Of a stretch of 64,000 nucleotides of DNA, positions 1 through 7,207 are shown one piece after another. This stretch comes from Deinococcus cellulosilyticus NBRC 106333 = KACC 11606 (GTDB lineage: Bacteria; Deinococcota; Deinococci; Deinococcales; Deinococcaceae). The position numbers were made by a program, and so were the translations under genes. How positions within the stretch are numbered: the stretch's first letter is position 1; every line of letters starts with the position of its first letter. The stretch is from positions 132,539 through 196,538 of the forward strand of contig NZ_BJXB01000010.1 in assembly GCF_007990775.1 (NCBI RefSeq), given 5' to 3'. A model generated the notes under the pieces. That model made no database searches and was not told where the DNA came from. It was given only the letters and a program-made list of their open reading frames with translations.

Positions 1-131
1 TGAGTGTGGCCACCCCGGCGGTGCCCACCATCAAAGCCACCCTGCGGGAAAAAAGCCACCAGGACCTCGTGCAGCTTGCCCAGAAGGCCCTCAGGTGCCA
101 GACCGCCAGGGAAGTGAGGGGCCTCTTGTGA
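1..131 (+). CDS. PTS enzyme I C-terminal end (partial)
   Basis: The window opens inside a gene read in frame 3, whose last codons run to a TGA at 129-131. The visible tail (SVATPAVPTIKATLREKS... ending EVRGLL) matches the C-terminal end of phosphoenolpyruvate-protein phosphotransferase (enzyme I), which classically ends after an L-S-x-x-P-x-x-I/V-P stretch and an A-x-x-A-L...E-V-R motif. Enzyme I takes phosphate from PEP and passes it to HPr. The neighbours are fruK and fruA, so this is probably the EI part of a fused fructose-specific multiphosphoryl transfer protein (FruB type, IIA-HPr-EI). That fusion is inferred, because the N-terminal part lies outside the window. The stop overlaps the fruK GTG start as GTGA, indicating translational coupling. 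Confidence 0.8.
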   Translation, partial: SVATPAVPTIKATLREKSHQDLVQLAQKALRCQTAREVRGLL

Positions 132-1069
132 AGGTGGTCACCGTCACCCTCAACCCTGCCCTGGACCTCACCGTGCGCAGCGACCACCTGCAGATCGGTC
201 AGGTGAATCAGGGCCAGGACATGCAGCTGAACCCCGCTGGAAAAGGGGTCAATGTGGCCTCGATACTTGCAGACTGGGGTCTACGTGTCACCGTCACCGG
301 GCTGCTCGGTGAGGAGAACAGTGAAACTTTCGAGCGTCTGTTTGCAAAAAAAGGCATCGCAGACCACTTCATTCGCATTCCCGGAAGCACCCGACTGGGC
401 CTGAAAATTGTCGATGAAGCCCGCCAGGAGACCACCGACATCAACCTGAAAGGGATTCAGGTGGCCCCCCCCCAGGTGGAATCACTCAGGAAAAAGGTTC
501 TGACCCTCGCTGAAACCCATGACCTGTTCGTGCTGGCCGGGAGCCTCCCTCCGGGTGCTCCAGAAGACCTGTACTTCACCCTCATCCGGGATTTGAAGGC
601 CCTCGGGAAGAAGGTGGTGCTGGACACCAGTGGTCGCCCACTGGAACTTGGCCTGAAAGCCAGACCCACTGCAGTGAAACCCAACCTGCATGAACTGTCC
701 CAGCTCACACAGAAAACCCTGAGCACCCCTGAGGATGCACTGGACGCCGTGAAAAGCCTGCAGGGTCTGGAGTGGCTGGTGGTTTCGATGGGAGAACAGG
801 GGGCACTTTTCTTCCACGAAGGAGAAGCCGTGCACGCCATTCCACCCAGGGTGGTGGTCAAAAGCACCGTGGGGGCTGGAGACGCCATGGTGGCCGGACT
901 GGTGGCCGCCCTGCATGAGGGTCTGGAGGTGCAGGAGGCTGCACGTCTGGCAACGGCTTTCTCGGCGGGCAGCATTCAGCAGATTGGCGCGAACCTTCCT
1001 GAGGCAAATGTCTTGCAGGAATTGCAAAGTCACGTTCAAGTGGTCACCCTCGCCTCCGGGCGGGTCTGA
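128..1069 (+). CDS. fruK: 1-phosphofructokinase
   Basis: A 313-residue PfkB-family sugar kinase that would phosphorylate fructose-1-phosphate (made by the PTS during uptake) to fructose-1,6-bisphosphate. The start chosen is the GTG at 128, because MKVVTVTLNPALDLTV is the canonical FruK N-terminus (T-L-N-P-A-x-D); the in-frame GTG at 95 would overrun the upstream enzyme I gene. Visible family motifs are NPAGKGVNVA near the N-terminus (first PfkB signature) and TVGAGDAMVAGL near the C-terminus, the second PfkB signature with the catalytic Asp of GAGD. Length fits the family (about 300-315). It overlaps enzyme I by 4 nt and precedes fruA by 9 nt, with GAGGAGG as the ribosome binding site of fruA overlapping its end, so the three genes form one operon. 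Confidence 0.93.
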   Translation: MKVVTVTLNPALDLTVRSDHLQIGQVNQGQDMQLNPAGKGVNVASILADWGLRVTVTGLLGEENSETFERLFAKKGIADHFIRIPGSTRLGLKIVDEARQETTDINLKGIQVAPPQVESLRKKVLTLAETHDLFVLAGSLPPGAPEDLYFTLIRDLKALGKKVVLDTSGRPLELGLKARPTAVKPNLHELSQLTQKTLSTPEDALDAVKSLQGLEWLVVSMGEQGALFFHEGEAVHAIPPRVVVKSTVGAGDAMVAGLVAALHEGLEVQEAARLATAFSAGSIQQIGANLPEANVLQELQSHVQVVTLASGRV

Positions 1070-1078
1070 GGAGGATTT

Positions 1079-2860
1079 ATGGCAAAGATCGTTGCAGTCA
1101 CATCATGCCCCACCGGCATTGCCCACACCTTCATGGCCGCTGAGAGCCTGCAGCAGGCCGCGAACCGCCTCGGGCACCAGATCAAAGTGGAAACCCAGGG
1201 TTCGGTGGGCACCCAGAACACCCTGACACAAGCGGACATCGAGCAGGCAGATGCGGTGATCATCGCAGCAGACACCAAAATTGACCTCTCCCGGTTCTCA
1301 GGAAAGAAAGTCTTTGAGTTCAGCACCCGGAATGCCATTCAGGACAGTGCCGGGATCATTGATCAGGCGCTTAAAGGAAACCAGTCCTCTACAGCAGCAA
1401 TTGCACAGGCCCTCAACATTGTGGCCATCACCTCCTGCCCCACCGGAGTGGCCCACACCTTCATGGCCGCCGAAGGGCTTCAGCAGGGTGCAACGCAACT
1501 CGGGCATCACATCAAGGTGGAAACCCAGGGCTCGGTCGGAGCCCAAAACACCCTGTCTGCGCAGGACATCGAAAAAGCCGATCTGGTGATCATTGCCGCA
1601 GACACCAACGTGGACCTGTCCCGCTTTCAGGGCAAGAAACTCTACTCCACAGGCACCAAACCGGTGATCCACGACAGCCAGAAGGTGGTGCAGACCGCCA
1701 TCGTGCAGGGGCAGGTGCACGGGGCAGCAGCGGGGGGTGCCTCCTACGCGGACACGGTGGCCCGCAACAAGGAGCAGAGCAGCCAGAACCGCACCGGGGC
1801 CTACAAGCACCTGATGACCGGGGTCAGTTTCATGCTGCCTTTCGTGGTCGCAGGGGGCCTTTTGATCGCCATTGCGTTCGCACTCGGGGGCATCAATGTC
1901 TTTGAGGAGGTCAACAAGGGCACCCTTGGGTACAACCTCTTCCAGGTGGGTGCCAGAAACGCCTTCGCATTGATGGTTCCGGTGCTCGCAGGATACATTG
2001 CTTTCTCGATTGCGGACCGTCCTGGCCTCGCGCCAGGCATGGTGGGGGGCATGCTGGCCGTCAGTGCAGGAAGTGGCTTCCTGGGGGGCATGATTGCAGG
2101 GTTCCTGGCCGGTTACCTCGTGCAATGGCTCAACAAGAATATCCAGCTTCCCCGCACCCTGCAGGGCCTCAAACCCACCCTGATCCTGCCTCTCCTGGGC
2201 ACCACGTTGGTGGGCCTGCTGATGATCTACGTGATCGGCACACCTGTGGCCGCAGTTCTGAATGCCCTCACCGAGTGGCTGAAAGGCATGAGCGGCACCA
2301 ACGCCGTGCTGCTCGGGTTGCTGCTGGGTGCAATGATGGCTTTCGACATGGGTGGACCCGTCAACAAGGCCTCTTACGCTTTTGCCACCGGACTGCTCGC
2401 CAGTGACATCTTCGGCCCGATGGCCGCCGTGATGGTGGCCGGCATGACGCCTCCTCTCGGTCTGTGGCTGGCCACATTGCTCTTCAAGAACCGCTTCACC
2501 ACCGAAGAGCAGGAAGCCGGAAAAGCCGCTGCGGTGCTCGGGATCAGCTTCATCACCGAGGGGGCCATTCCCTTTGCTGCCCGTGATCCCCTGAGGGTGA
2601 TTCCCTCCCTGGTGGCGGGTTCCGCAGTGGCCGGAGCGATCAGCATGATGGCCGGTTGTGCCCTGCGGGTCCCCCACGGTGGTGTCTTCGTGCTGCCCAT
2701 CCCCAACGCCGTCACCAACCTGCCGATGTACGTGGTGGCCTTGCTTGCAGGCACGGTGGTCACAGCGGTGCTGCTCGGGATGCTGAAAAAGCCCGTGACG
2801 GACGTGAATGCAGGTGAAGCAAAGCCTGCCTCTGCAGCCCAGCAGAAAGTTCAGGGCTGA
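1079..2860 (+). CDS. fruA: PTS fructose transporter subunit IIBBC
   Basis: A 593-residue fructose permease of the PTS that imports fructose and phosphorylates it at C1. Two tandem IIB domains (about residues 1-97 and 112-200) each show the phosphorylated-cysteine loop TSCPTG(I/V)AHTFMAAE followed by a G-S-V-G box. A linker follows, then an IIC domain from about residue 240 with eight or more hydrophobic segments and the typical TGVSFMLPFVVAGGL entry. In Escherichia coli FruA the first, B' domain lacks this cysteine; here both copies keep it and are very alike, so the first domain may be active or a recent duplication. The ATG at 1079 sits 5 nt after GAGGAGG. It ends the fru operon and is followed by a strong terminator. 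Confidence 0.93.
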   Translation: MAKIVAVTSCPTGIAHTFMAAESLQQAANRLGHQIKVETQGSVGTQNTLTQADIEQADAVIIAADTKIDLSRFSGKKVFEFSTRNAIQDSAGIIDQALKGNQSSTAAIAQALNIVAITSCPTGVAHTFMAAEGLQQGATQLGHHIKVETQGSVGAQNTLSAQDIEKADLVIIAADTNVDLSRFQGKKLYSTGTKPVIHDSQKVVQTAIVQGQVHGAAAGGASYADTVARNKEQSSQNRTGAYKHLMTGVSFMLPFVVAGGLLIAIAFALGGINVFEEVNKGTLGYNLFQVGARNAFALMVPVLAGYIAFSIADRPGLAPGMVGGMLAVSAGSGFLGGMIAGFLAGYLVQWLNKNIQLPRTLQGLKPTLILPLLGTTLVGLLMIYVIGTPVAAVLNALTEWLKGMSGTNAVLLGLLLGAMMAFDMGGPVNKASYAFATGLLASDIFGPMAAVMVAGMTPPLGLWLATLLFKNRFTTEEQEAGKAAAVLGISFITEGAIPFAARDPLRVIPSLVAGSAVAGAISMMAGCALRVPHGGVFVLPIPNAVTNLPMYVVALLAGTVVTAVLLGMLKKPVTDVNAGEAKPASAAQQKVQG

Positions 2861-2875
2861 CCGGAGCAAAGTCAA

Positions 2876-2914
2876 CAACAGAACCGCCAGGGATCATCCC
2901 TGGCGGTTCTGTTG
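2876..2914 (+). terminator. Intrinsic terminator-like hairpin after fruA
   Basis: A perfect 19-bp inverted repeat (CAACAGAACCGCCAGGGAT / ATCCCTGGCGGTTCTGTTG) with a single central base lies 15 nt after the fruA stop. There is no clear T-run after it, so it may act as a strong processing or stop hairpin, in either direction, for the fru operon. Confidence 0.65.
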
Positions 2915-3027
2915 GATCACTGCATGGTGGGTCGCTCAACATGTCTGGCAGGAAAAGTCAACCTGCAGAGCGCTTTTTTCAGCGGGCCGAAGGTCAGGAT
3001 GGTGCAGGCCAGTGTCTGCGGTCCTCC

Positions 3028-3588
3028 TCAGGCCCCGGCTTCTGTTTGCTGTCTTTCCCTGTCCTGACGGATGATGGCGTACATCCAGGCATCAGCGTTT
3101 TTTTCACCCCAGCGCTGGTATTGCCTCAGGGTTCCCTCCAGGGTCATGCCCAGACGCTCCGCGACTTTCGCCGAGGCAGGATTGTCCACATGAATGGCCG
3201 CCTGAACCCTCAGCACCCCCAGGTCCTTCAGGGCGTAATGCACAACAGCGTGCGCTGCTTCGGTGGCAAAGCCTTTTCCCCAGTGGGGCACCCCCAGCCA
3301 GTACCCCAGTTCTGCCCAGCGGTGAAAACCGTTGAGGGCCAGTTCCAGACAGCCCACAAGCTGGTCCTGATGCACCATGGCCCAGGTGATCTGCTGCCCG
3401 GCCTGTGCTTGTGTTGCATGGCTCTCAATCCAGCCTCTGGCTGCACCTGCAGGGTAGGGAAAGGGGACATAAGTGCAGCGGGCCACTTCGGGAACCCCTG
3501 CCAGGCGTTCCACCACAGGGGCATCTGCAAGAACGAAAGGACGAAGCATCAAACGGGATGTGGTGAGCACAGGAATGGCTGAGGTCAT
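3028..3588 (-). CDS. GNAT family N-acetyltransferase (RimJ/RimL type)
   Basis: A 186-residue acetyltransferase predicted to move acetyl from acetyl-CoA to an amino group, of a protein N-terminus or a small molecule. It opens with TSRLMLRPFVLADA, the usual start of RimJ/RimL-like GNAT proteins. In mid-protein comes ELGYWLGVPHWGKGFATEA, the beta4-alpha3 acetyl-CoA pyrophosphate-binding region with its G-x-G-x-A-type turn. Near the end is HVDNPASAKVAERLGMTLEG, the motif B region with the N-x-x-S/A helix. The start at 3588 is preferred because AAGGAG lies 5 nt upstream; a longer reading frame to 3717 has no ribosome binding site and an atypical N-terminus. It stands alone, between the fru operon terminator and a divergent signalling gene. 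The substrate cannot be told from the sequence. Confidence 0.88.
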   Translation of the reverse strand: MTSAIPVLTTSRLMLRPFVLADAPVVERLAGVPEVARCTYVPFPYPAGAARGWIESHATQAQAGQQITWAMVHQDQLVGCLELALNGFHRWAELGYWLGVPHWGKGFATEAAHAVVHYALKDLGVLRVQAAIHVDNPASAKVAERLGMTLEGTLRQYQRWGEKNADAWMYAIIRQDRERQQTEAGA

Positions 3589-3927
3589 GGTGGCTCCTTG
3601 ATGGGGATATGCACCAGCATAGGGAAAGGCAAACTGGAGGGCATCTGCACAACGACATAGGCAACAGTGGGTCATCCGGCAGAGTGCAGGCTGCCCCTTT
3701 TGAGGCTGGTCTCTCAAACCTTTCTTTTTGTGCCTGTGATCAGACTTTCACAGAGCCCGAAACACCCTGGAGGCAGCTGACGATTTCTTTTAGAACCACA
3801 CCTCCAGACCTTCATAAAATGGGTTTTTCTACAGCCTGCGAAACACTTTCTCTGTAAAATGGAAACGTTTATCTGAATGTTCATGTGCCCTGCCTCTCTT
3901 TCGGCCCCTTCGTCTCAAGGAGCATCC
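3589..3927. other. Divergent intergenic region
   Basis: This 339-nt stretch separates the minus-strand acetyltransferase from the plus-strand HD-GYP gene and should hold both promoters. I see an AT-richer segment at about 3780-3880 with TAAAAT at 3855-3860 as a possible -10, but no convincing -35 partner. Reading frames here lack ribosome binding sites and recognisable protein sequence. Confidence 0.5.
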
Positions 3928-6258
3928 ATGCCTGAATCCCAATCTCTCGCCGTCCAGGCCACCCGGCTGGCCCTGGAATGGCCTGCAGGCGCATCCTTTC
4001 GGTTCGCTGCCCTTTTTGCCCAGGCCCTGAATTGCAGCACTTCGGCGGTGTGGCTCACCCGTCCGGGAACCGAGTGGCTGACGGTGGTGGGGCATTATGG
4101 GATCAGTGGCAGGGACCTGCAGCTTTTGCAGCAGACAGAGCTGCACATGAAGGGCGAAAAGCTGGCCTGTCAGGCCCTCAAAACAGAGCAGATCAAACTG
4201 GTGTGGACCTCAGACCTGCAGGAACTCGGCCCCACCGAGGGGACCCTGATGCAGGCTTTTGGCCTCTCCACCCTGTACTGTTGTGCCCTGAGGTTGCCGG
4301 ATGGGGCGTATGGGGTGATGTACGCGGCTTCCAGGGAGGTGCAGCAGCCCGAAACCGGGCAGATTGTGCTGGCCGCACAGGTGGCCCAATCCCTGACGGT
4401 GGGACTGTACAACCAGGAACTCCGGGCGCAGGCCCGCCGCAGTGAACGCAGGTTTCAGCGCATCACCGACCATTCGCTGGATCTGATGATGGTGCTTCAG
4501 GGCAGCACCATCACTTACGTGAACCCCTCCTGTGAACACATTCTGGGGTACACCCAGAAAGAGATGCTGGGTACGGATTTCACCGGGTATGTGCACCCGG
4601 AGGACCTGGAAAAGACCCTGCAGGCCGCAGCACAGCTTTCTGAGGAGCAGGACGTGATGTTCTTCCAGAACCGTTTTGTGCACCAGAGTGGCAGGACGGT
4701 GCACCTGGAGTGGAATTCGGTGTTTGTGGATGGAGAAACCATCGGCATGGCGCGCGATGTCACGGGCCGCATGGAGATGCAAGAGGAGTTGCTCAGGCGG
4801 CAGCAGGAACTGGAATTCATTGCCCAGAATGCAGCCACTTTTGTGGCCCACTTCAACCGGGACCTGGAGCGGGTGTACCAGTCCCCGAACAGCCACCTGT
4901 TGCACGGTTACCACCCTGATGAACTTCCAGCGACCCTCACCGCTTTTCTGGTGCATCCACTGGACCAGGAACGGCTCTCGGAGTTGATCCAGCAGGGCAT
5001 TCAGGAAGGCTGGCGCCTGCACCATGTGGAGTTCCGCATGCGCCACCGCAGTGGACGCAGCTTCTGGGTGCAGACGGCCATCCGCTTCCTGTGGCAGGAA
5101 GGGCATTTTGATGGGTTGATCCTGACCACCATGGATGTCTCGGACCGGGTGGAAGCCCAGTTGCAATTGCAAGAGGCCCTCGAAGATGCCCGGGGACTGG
5201 TGGATTTCACGGTTCGTCTGGAAGAAACGCAGGATTTCAGGGAGGTCACCCGGGTGGCCCTGGAGCACTGTGTGCACCGCATGCCTTTCAACATGGCCAT
5301 CTACATCGAATTCCAGGGGGAAGGGCCTGTGGTCGAGCAGGTCGCCACCCGGGACCTGGTGGTTGATCCGGAGGTGCTGGAGCAGGTGGTGCGGGACCAC
5401 TTCCGGCAGGTGGGGGACAGGGAACTTGCTTTGCTGACCACCCACCGCATGCGGCTGTACGATCCAGACGCCGCCACCTGGATGGACTGCCAGCCGGGTC
5501 TCCTTTTCCCATCCCAGCAGGTCATTTTGTCGGTGCAACTGGACGGGCAGCTTCGTGGGGTGATTGCCCTGTCCCGGTCCAGGCAGGACACCCACCTGGA
5601 AGAGACCACCCTGAAGCTGCTGCGAGCCATTCAGGACCGCATCAACCACGCTGCAGAGCGCTCCCTGCACCTCCATCAGCTGGCCTCCAGCCGGGAGGAA
5701 ACCCTGCGCACGCTGGGCATTGTGCTGGAGCACCGGGATTTTGAGACCAGGGGGCACACCGATCGGGTGGTGGAGCTTTCCGTGGACCTGGGCCGGACCC
5801 TGGGGCTCGGTGAGGAAGAGCTGCTGGCCCTGCGCTGGGGCGCGTTTCTGCACGACACCGGAAAAATGGCCATCTCAGATGCCATCTTGCTGAAACCCGG
5901 AAGGCTCACCCCCGAGGAGTTCGAGGTGGTCAAAAAGCACAGCCAGATTGGGTTTGACATGCTCAGGCACATTCCCACCCTCACCCGTGAAAGCCTGCAG
6001 GTGGTGTTGCACCACCATGAAAAGTGGGATGGGACAGGCTATCCTGCAGGCCTGAAGGGCACAGGCATCCCGTTCCTGGCCCGGATTTTCACGGTGGTGG
6101 ATGTGTACGATGCGCTGGTGTCCAGAAGGCCCTACAAGGAGCCTTTCAGCCATGAGGACGCCATGCAGGAAATCGAGCGCTGCTCCGGGGGCATGTTTGA
6201 TCCCGGGGTGGTGGTGGCTTTCAGCAGCCTGATGCGCTCCAGAATGCAGGGCAGGTAG
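3928..6258 (+). CDS. GAF/PAS sensor with HD-GYP phosphodiesterase domain
   Basis: A 776-residue cytoplasmic signalling protein with no membrane segment. In order: a GAF-like domain (about 10-160), PAS (about 165-290, with TYVNPSCEHILGYT), a second PAS (about 295-430), a second GAF-like domain (about 440-590), and a C-terminal HD-GYP domain (about 600-770). The HD-GYP motifs are intact: H in RGHTDR, the metal-binding HDTGK, HHHEKWDGTGYP, and RIFTVVDVYDAL. The family hydrolyses cyclic di-GMP, so the protein probably lowers c-di-GMP in response to signals bound by its GAF/PAS domains; the ligands are unknown. The start at 3928 has CAAGGAG at the right distance; an in-frame ATG at 3877 lacks one. 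It is transcribed alone. Confidence 0.9.
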   Translation: MPESQSLAVQATRLALEWPAGASFRFAALFAQALNCSTSAVWLTRPGTEWLTVVGHYGISGRDLQLLQQTELHMKGEKLACQALKTEQIKLVWTSDLQELGPTEGTLMQAFGLSTLYCCALRLPDGAYGVMYAASREVQQPETGQIVLAAQVAQSLTVGLYNQELRAQARRSERRFQRITDHSLDLMMVLQGSTITYVNPSCEHILGYTQKEMLGTDFTGYVHPEDLEKTLQAAAQLSEEQDVMFFQNRFVHQSGRTVHLEWNSVFVDGETIGMARDVTGRMEMQEELLRRQQELEFIAQNAATFVAHFNRDLERVYQSPNSHLLHGYHPDELPATLTAFLVHPLDQERLSELIQQGIQEGWRLHHVEFRMRHRSGRSFWVQTAIRFLWQEGHFDGLILTTMDVSDRVEAQLQLQEALEDARGLVDFTVRLEETQDFREVTRVALEHCVHRMPFNMAIYIEFQGEGPVVEQVATRDLVVDPEVLEQVVRDHFRQVGDRELALLTTHRMRLYDPDAATWMDCQPGLLFPSQQVILSVQLDGQLRGVIALSRSRQDTHLEETTLKLLRAIQDRINHAAERSLHLHQLASSREETLRTLGIVLEHRDFETRGHTDRVVELSVDLGRTLGLGEEELLALRWGAFLHDTGKMAISDAILLKPGRLTPEEFEVVKKHSQIGFDMLRHIPTLTRESLQVVLHHHEKWDGTGYPAGLKGTGIPFLARIFTVVDVYDALVSRRPYKEPFSHEDAMQEIERCSGGMFDPGVVVAFSSLMRSRMQGR

Positions 6259-6379
6259 ACCCTGCGTGGGTGGTTTGTCCTGACGGTGCTTCTGGGACGC
6301 TTGTCCTGATGCAGGGGCTTTCTGACGTGTGGTCCTTTGCCGTGCAGCAAGACAGCTTTTGCTGCTCGCTGGCATGGGT

Positions 6380-6474
6380 GGGACGTTTGACTTCCAGGGA
6401 GGTGAAGACCACTCGGGACATTTTTCACAAGGGTGAGGGGTACCATGAAATCAGAAAGAAAGAAGGTGTGCACC
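6380..6474 (+). promoter_or_regulatory. Conserved upstream block of DoxX cassette 1
   Basis: From GGGACG at 6380 to the start codon, this leader is almost identical to the one before the second DoxX gene (19392-19484). Shared pieces include GGGACGTTTGACTTCCAG, CACTCGGGACATTTTTCAC and the AGAAAGAAGG ribosome binding site. TTGACT at 6387-6392 could be a -35, but no good -10 follows at the usual distance, so the block may hold an alternative-sigma promoter or an operator. The leaders differ by 2 nt just before the start codon, so the upstream in-frame ATG of copy 1 is not conserved in frame. That supports the start at 6475. Confidence 0.5.
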
Positions 6475-7068
6475 ATGAGCACCACACAAGACCTCCGTAC
6501 GCAAATCCCCGAACCCACCCTCACCCGCTTCCTCTTCGCCGACACCCGCCTCGCCCCCCTCTGGACCCTCCTCAGAATCTGGCTGGGCTACGAGTGGCTG
6601 CATGCTGGATGGGGCAAAGTCACCAACCCCGCAGGGGTGTGGGTCGGAGACAAAGCCGGGGTGGCCATCGAAGGCTTCCTGAAAGGCTCACTGGCCAAAA
6701 CCCAGGGAGACCACCCCGATGTGTCAGGCTGGTATGCCAGTTTCATCCAGAACGTTGCGCTCCCCAATGCAGAACTGCTGAGTTACATGGTGGCGTTTGG
6801 TGAAGTGTTCGTGGGGATCGCCCTGATTCTGGGCCTGTTCACCGGAATTGCAGCGTTCTTCGGCGGATTGATGAATGCGAACTTCCTGTTCGCGGGGACC
6901 GTGTCCTCGAACCCGATCATGCTGGTGGCTGCGTTTGCGATCGTGCTGGGGTGGAGGATTGCAGGGCATTACGGTCTGGACCGCATTGCGCTCCCGATGG
7001 TGGGGGTTCCCGGAGCTCCTGGAAGACTGTTCAGACGAGTCACTCCTCAGGCGAAACCCGCCCTGTAA
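6475..7068 (+). CDS. DoxX-like membrane protein, copy 1
   Basis: A 197-residue predicted inner-membrane protein with about four hydrophobic segments, including LLSYMVAFGEVFVGIALILG, a glycine-rich FTGIAAFFGGLMNANFLFAG helix, and one near IMLVAAFAIVLGW. A conserved HAGWGKVTNP loop follows the first. The arrangement fits the DoxX/TQO small-subunit family, which in some members belongs to quinone-linked redox complexes; the role here is not known. The MSTTQ start at 6475 is supported by AGAAAGAAGG upstream and by comparison with copy 2, where reading from upstream ATGs is out of frame. Copy 2 (19485-20078) is about 90% identical by eye. The cassette has its own conserved leader and terminator, so it is a self-contained transcription unit. 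Confidence 0.8.
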   Translation: MSTTQDLRTQIPEPTLTRFLFADTRLAPLWTLLRIWLGYEWLHAGWGKVTNPAGVWVGDKAGVAIEGFLKGSLAKTQGDHPDVSGWYASFIQNVALPNAELLSYMVAFGEVFVGIALILGLFTGIAAFFGGLMNANFLFAGTVSSNPIMLVAAFAIVLGWRIAGHYGLDRIALPMVGVPGAPGRLFRRVTPQAKPAL

Positions 7069-7085
7069 ACCTCCTTTCTGGAAGA

Positions 7086-7114
7086 CCCGCACCCTGTGCG
7101 GGTTTTTCTTTTTT
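7086..7114 (+). terminator. Rho-independent terminator of DoxX copy 1
   Basis: CCCGCAC-cct-GTGCGGG (7086-7102) is followed by TTTTTCTTTTTT. It lies 17 nt after the stop codon. The same hairpin with a different loop follows the second DoxX gene. Confidence 0.88.
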
Positions 7115-7207
7115 GATTGCAGGGCTTCCTGTCTTTCAAACAGGCTGGACTTCATGAAGTGATGGTCCTCACGTGGTGGAATGCACCTGCACCCTAAGAT
7201 GAAAACC

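Noticed and set aside
95..127. Longer N-terminus for fruK from GTG 95
   Set aside because: It would overlap the enzyme I coding end over its whole length, adds residues foreign to FruK, and the canonical MKVVTVTLNPALDLTV begins at 128.
1298..2878. A 526-codon minus-strand open frame opposite fruA
   Set aside because: It mirrors a clear IIBBC gene, is rich in His, Gln and Gly as antisense frames of GC-rich genes are, and has no ribosome binding site or known domain.
4210..5853. A 547-codon minus-strand frame opposite the HD-GYP gene
   Set aside because: Same antisense pattern; the plus strand codes an unmistakable GAF/PAS/HD-GYP protein.
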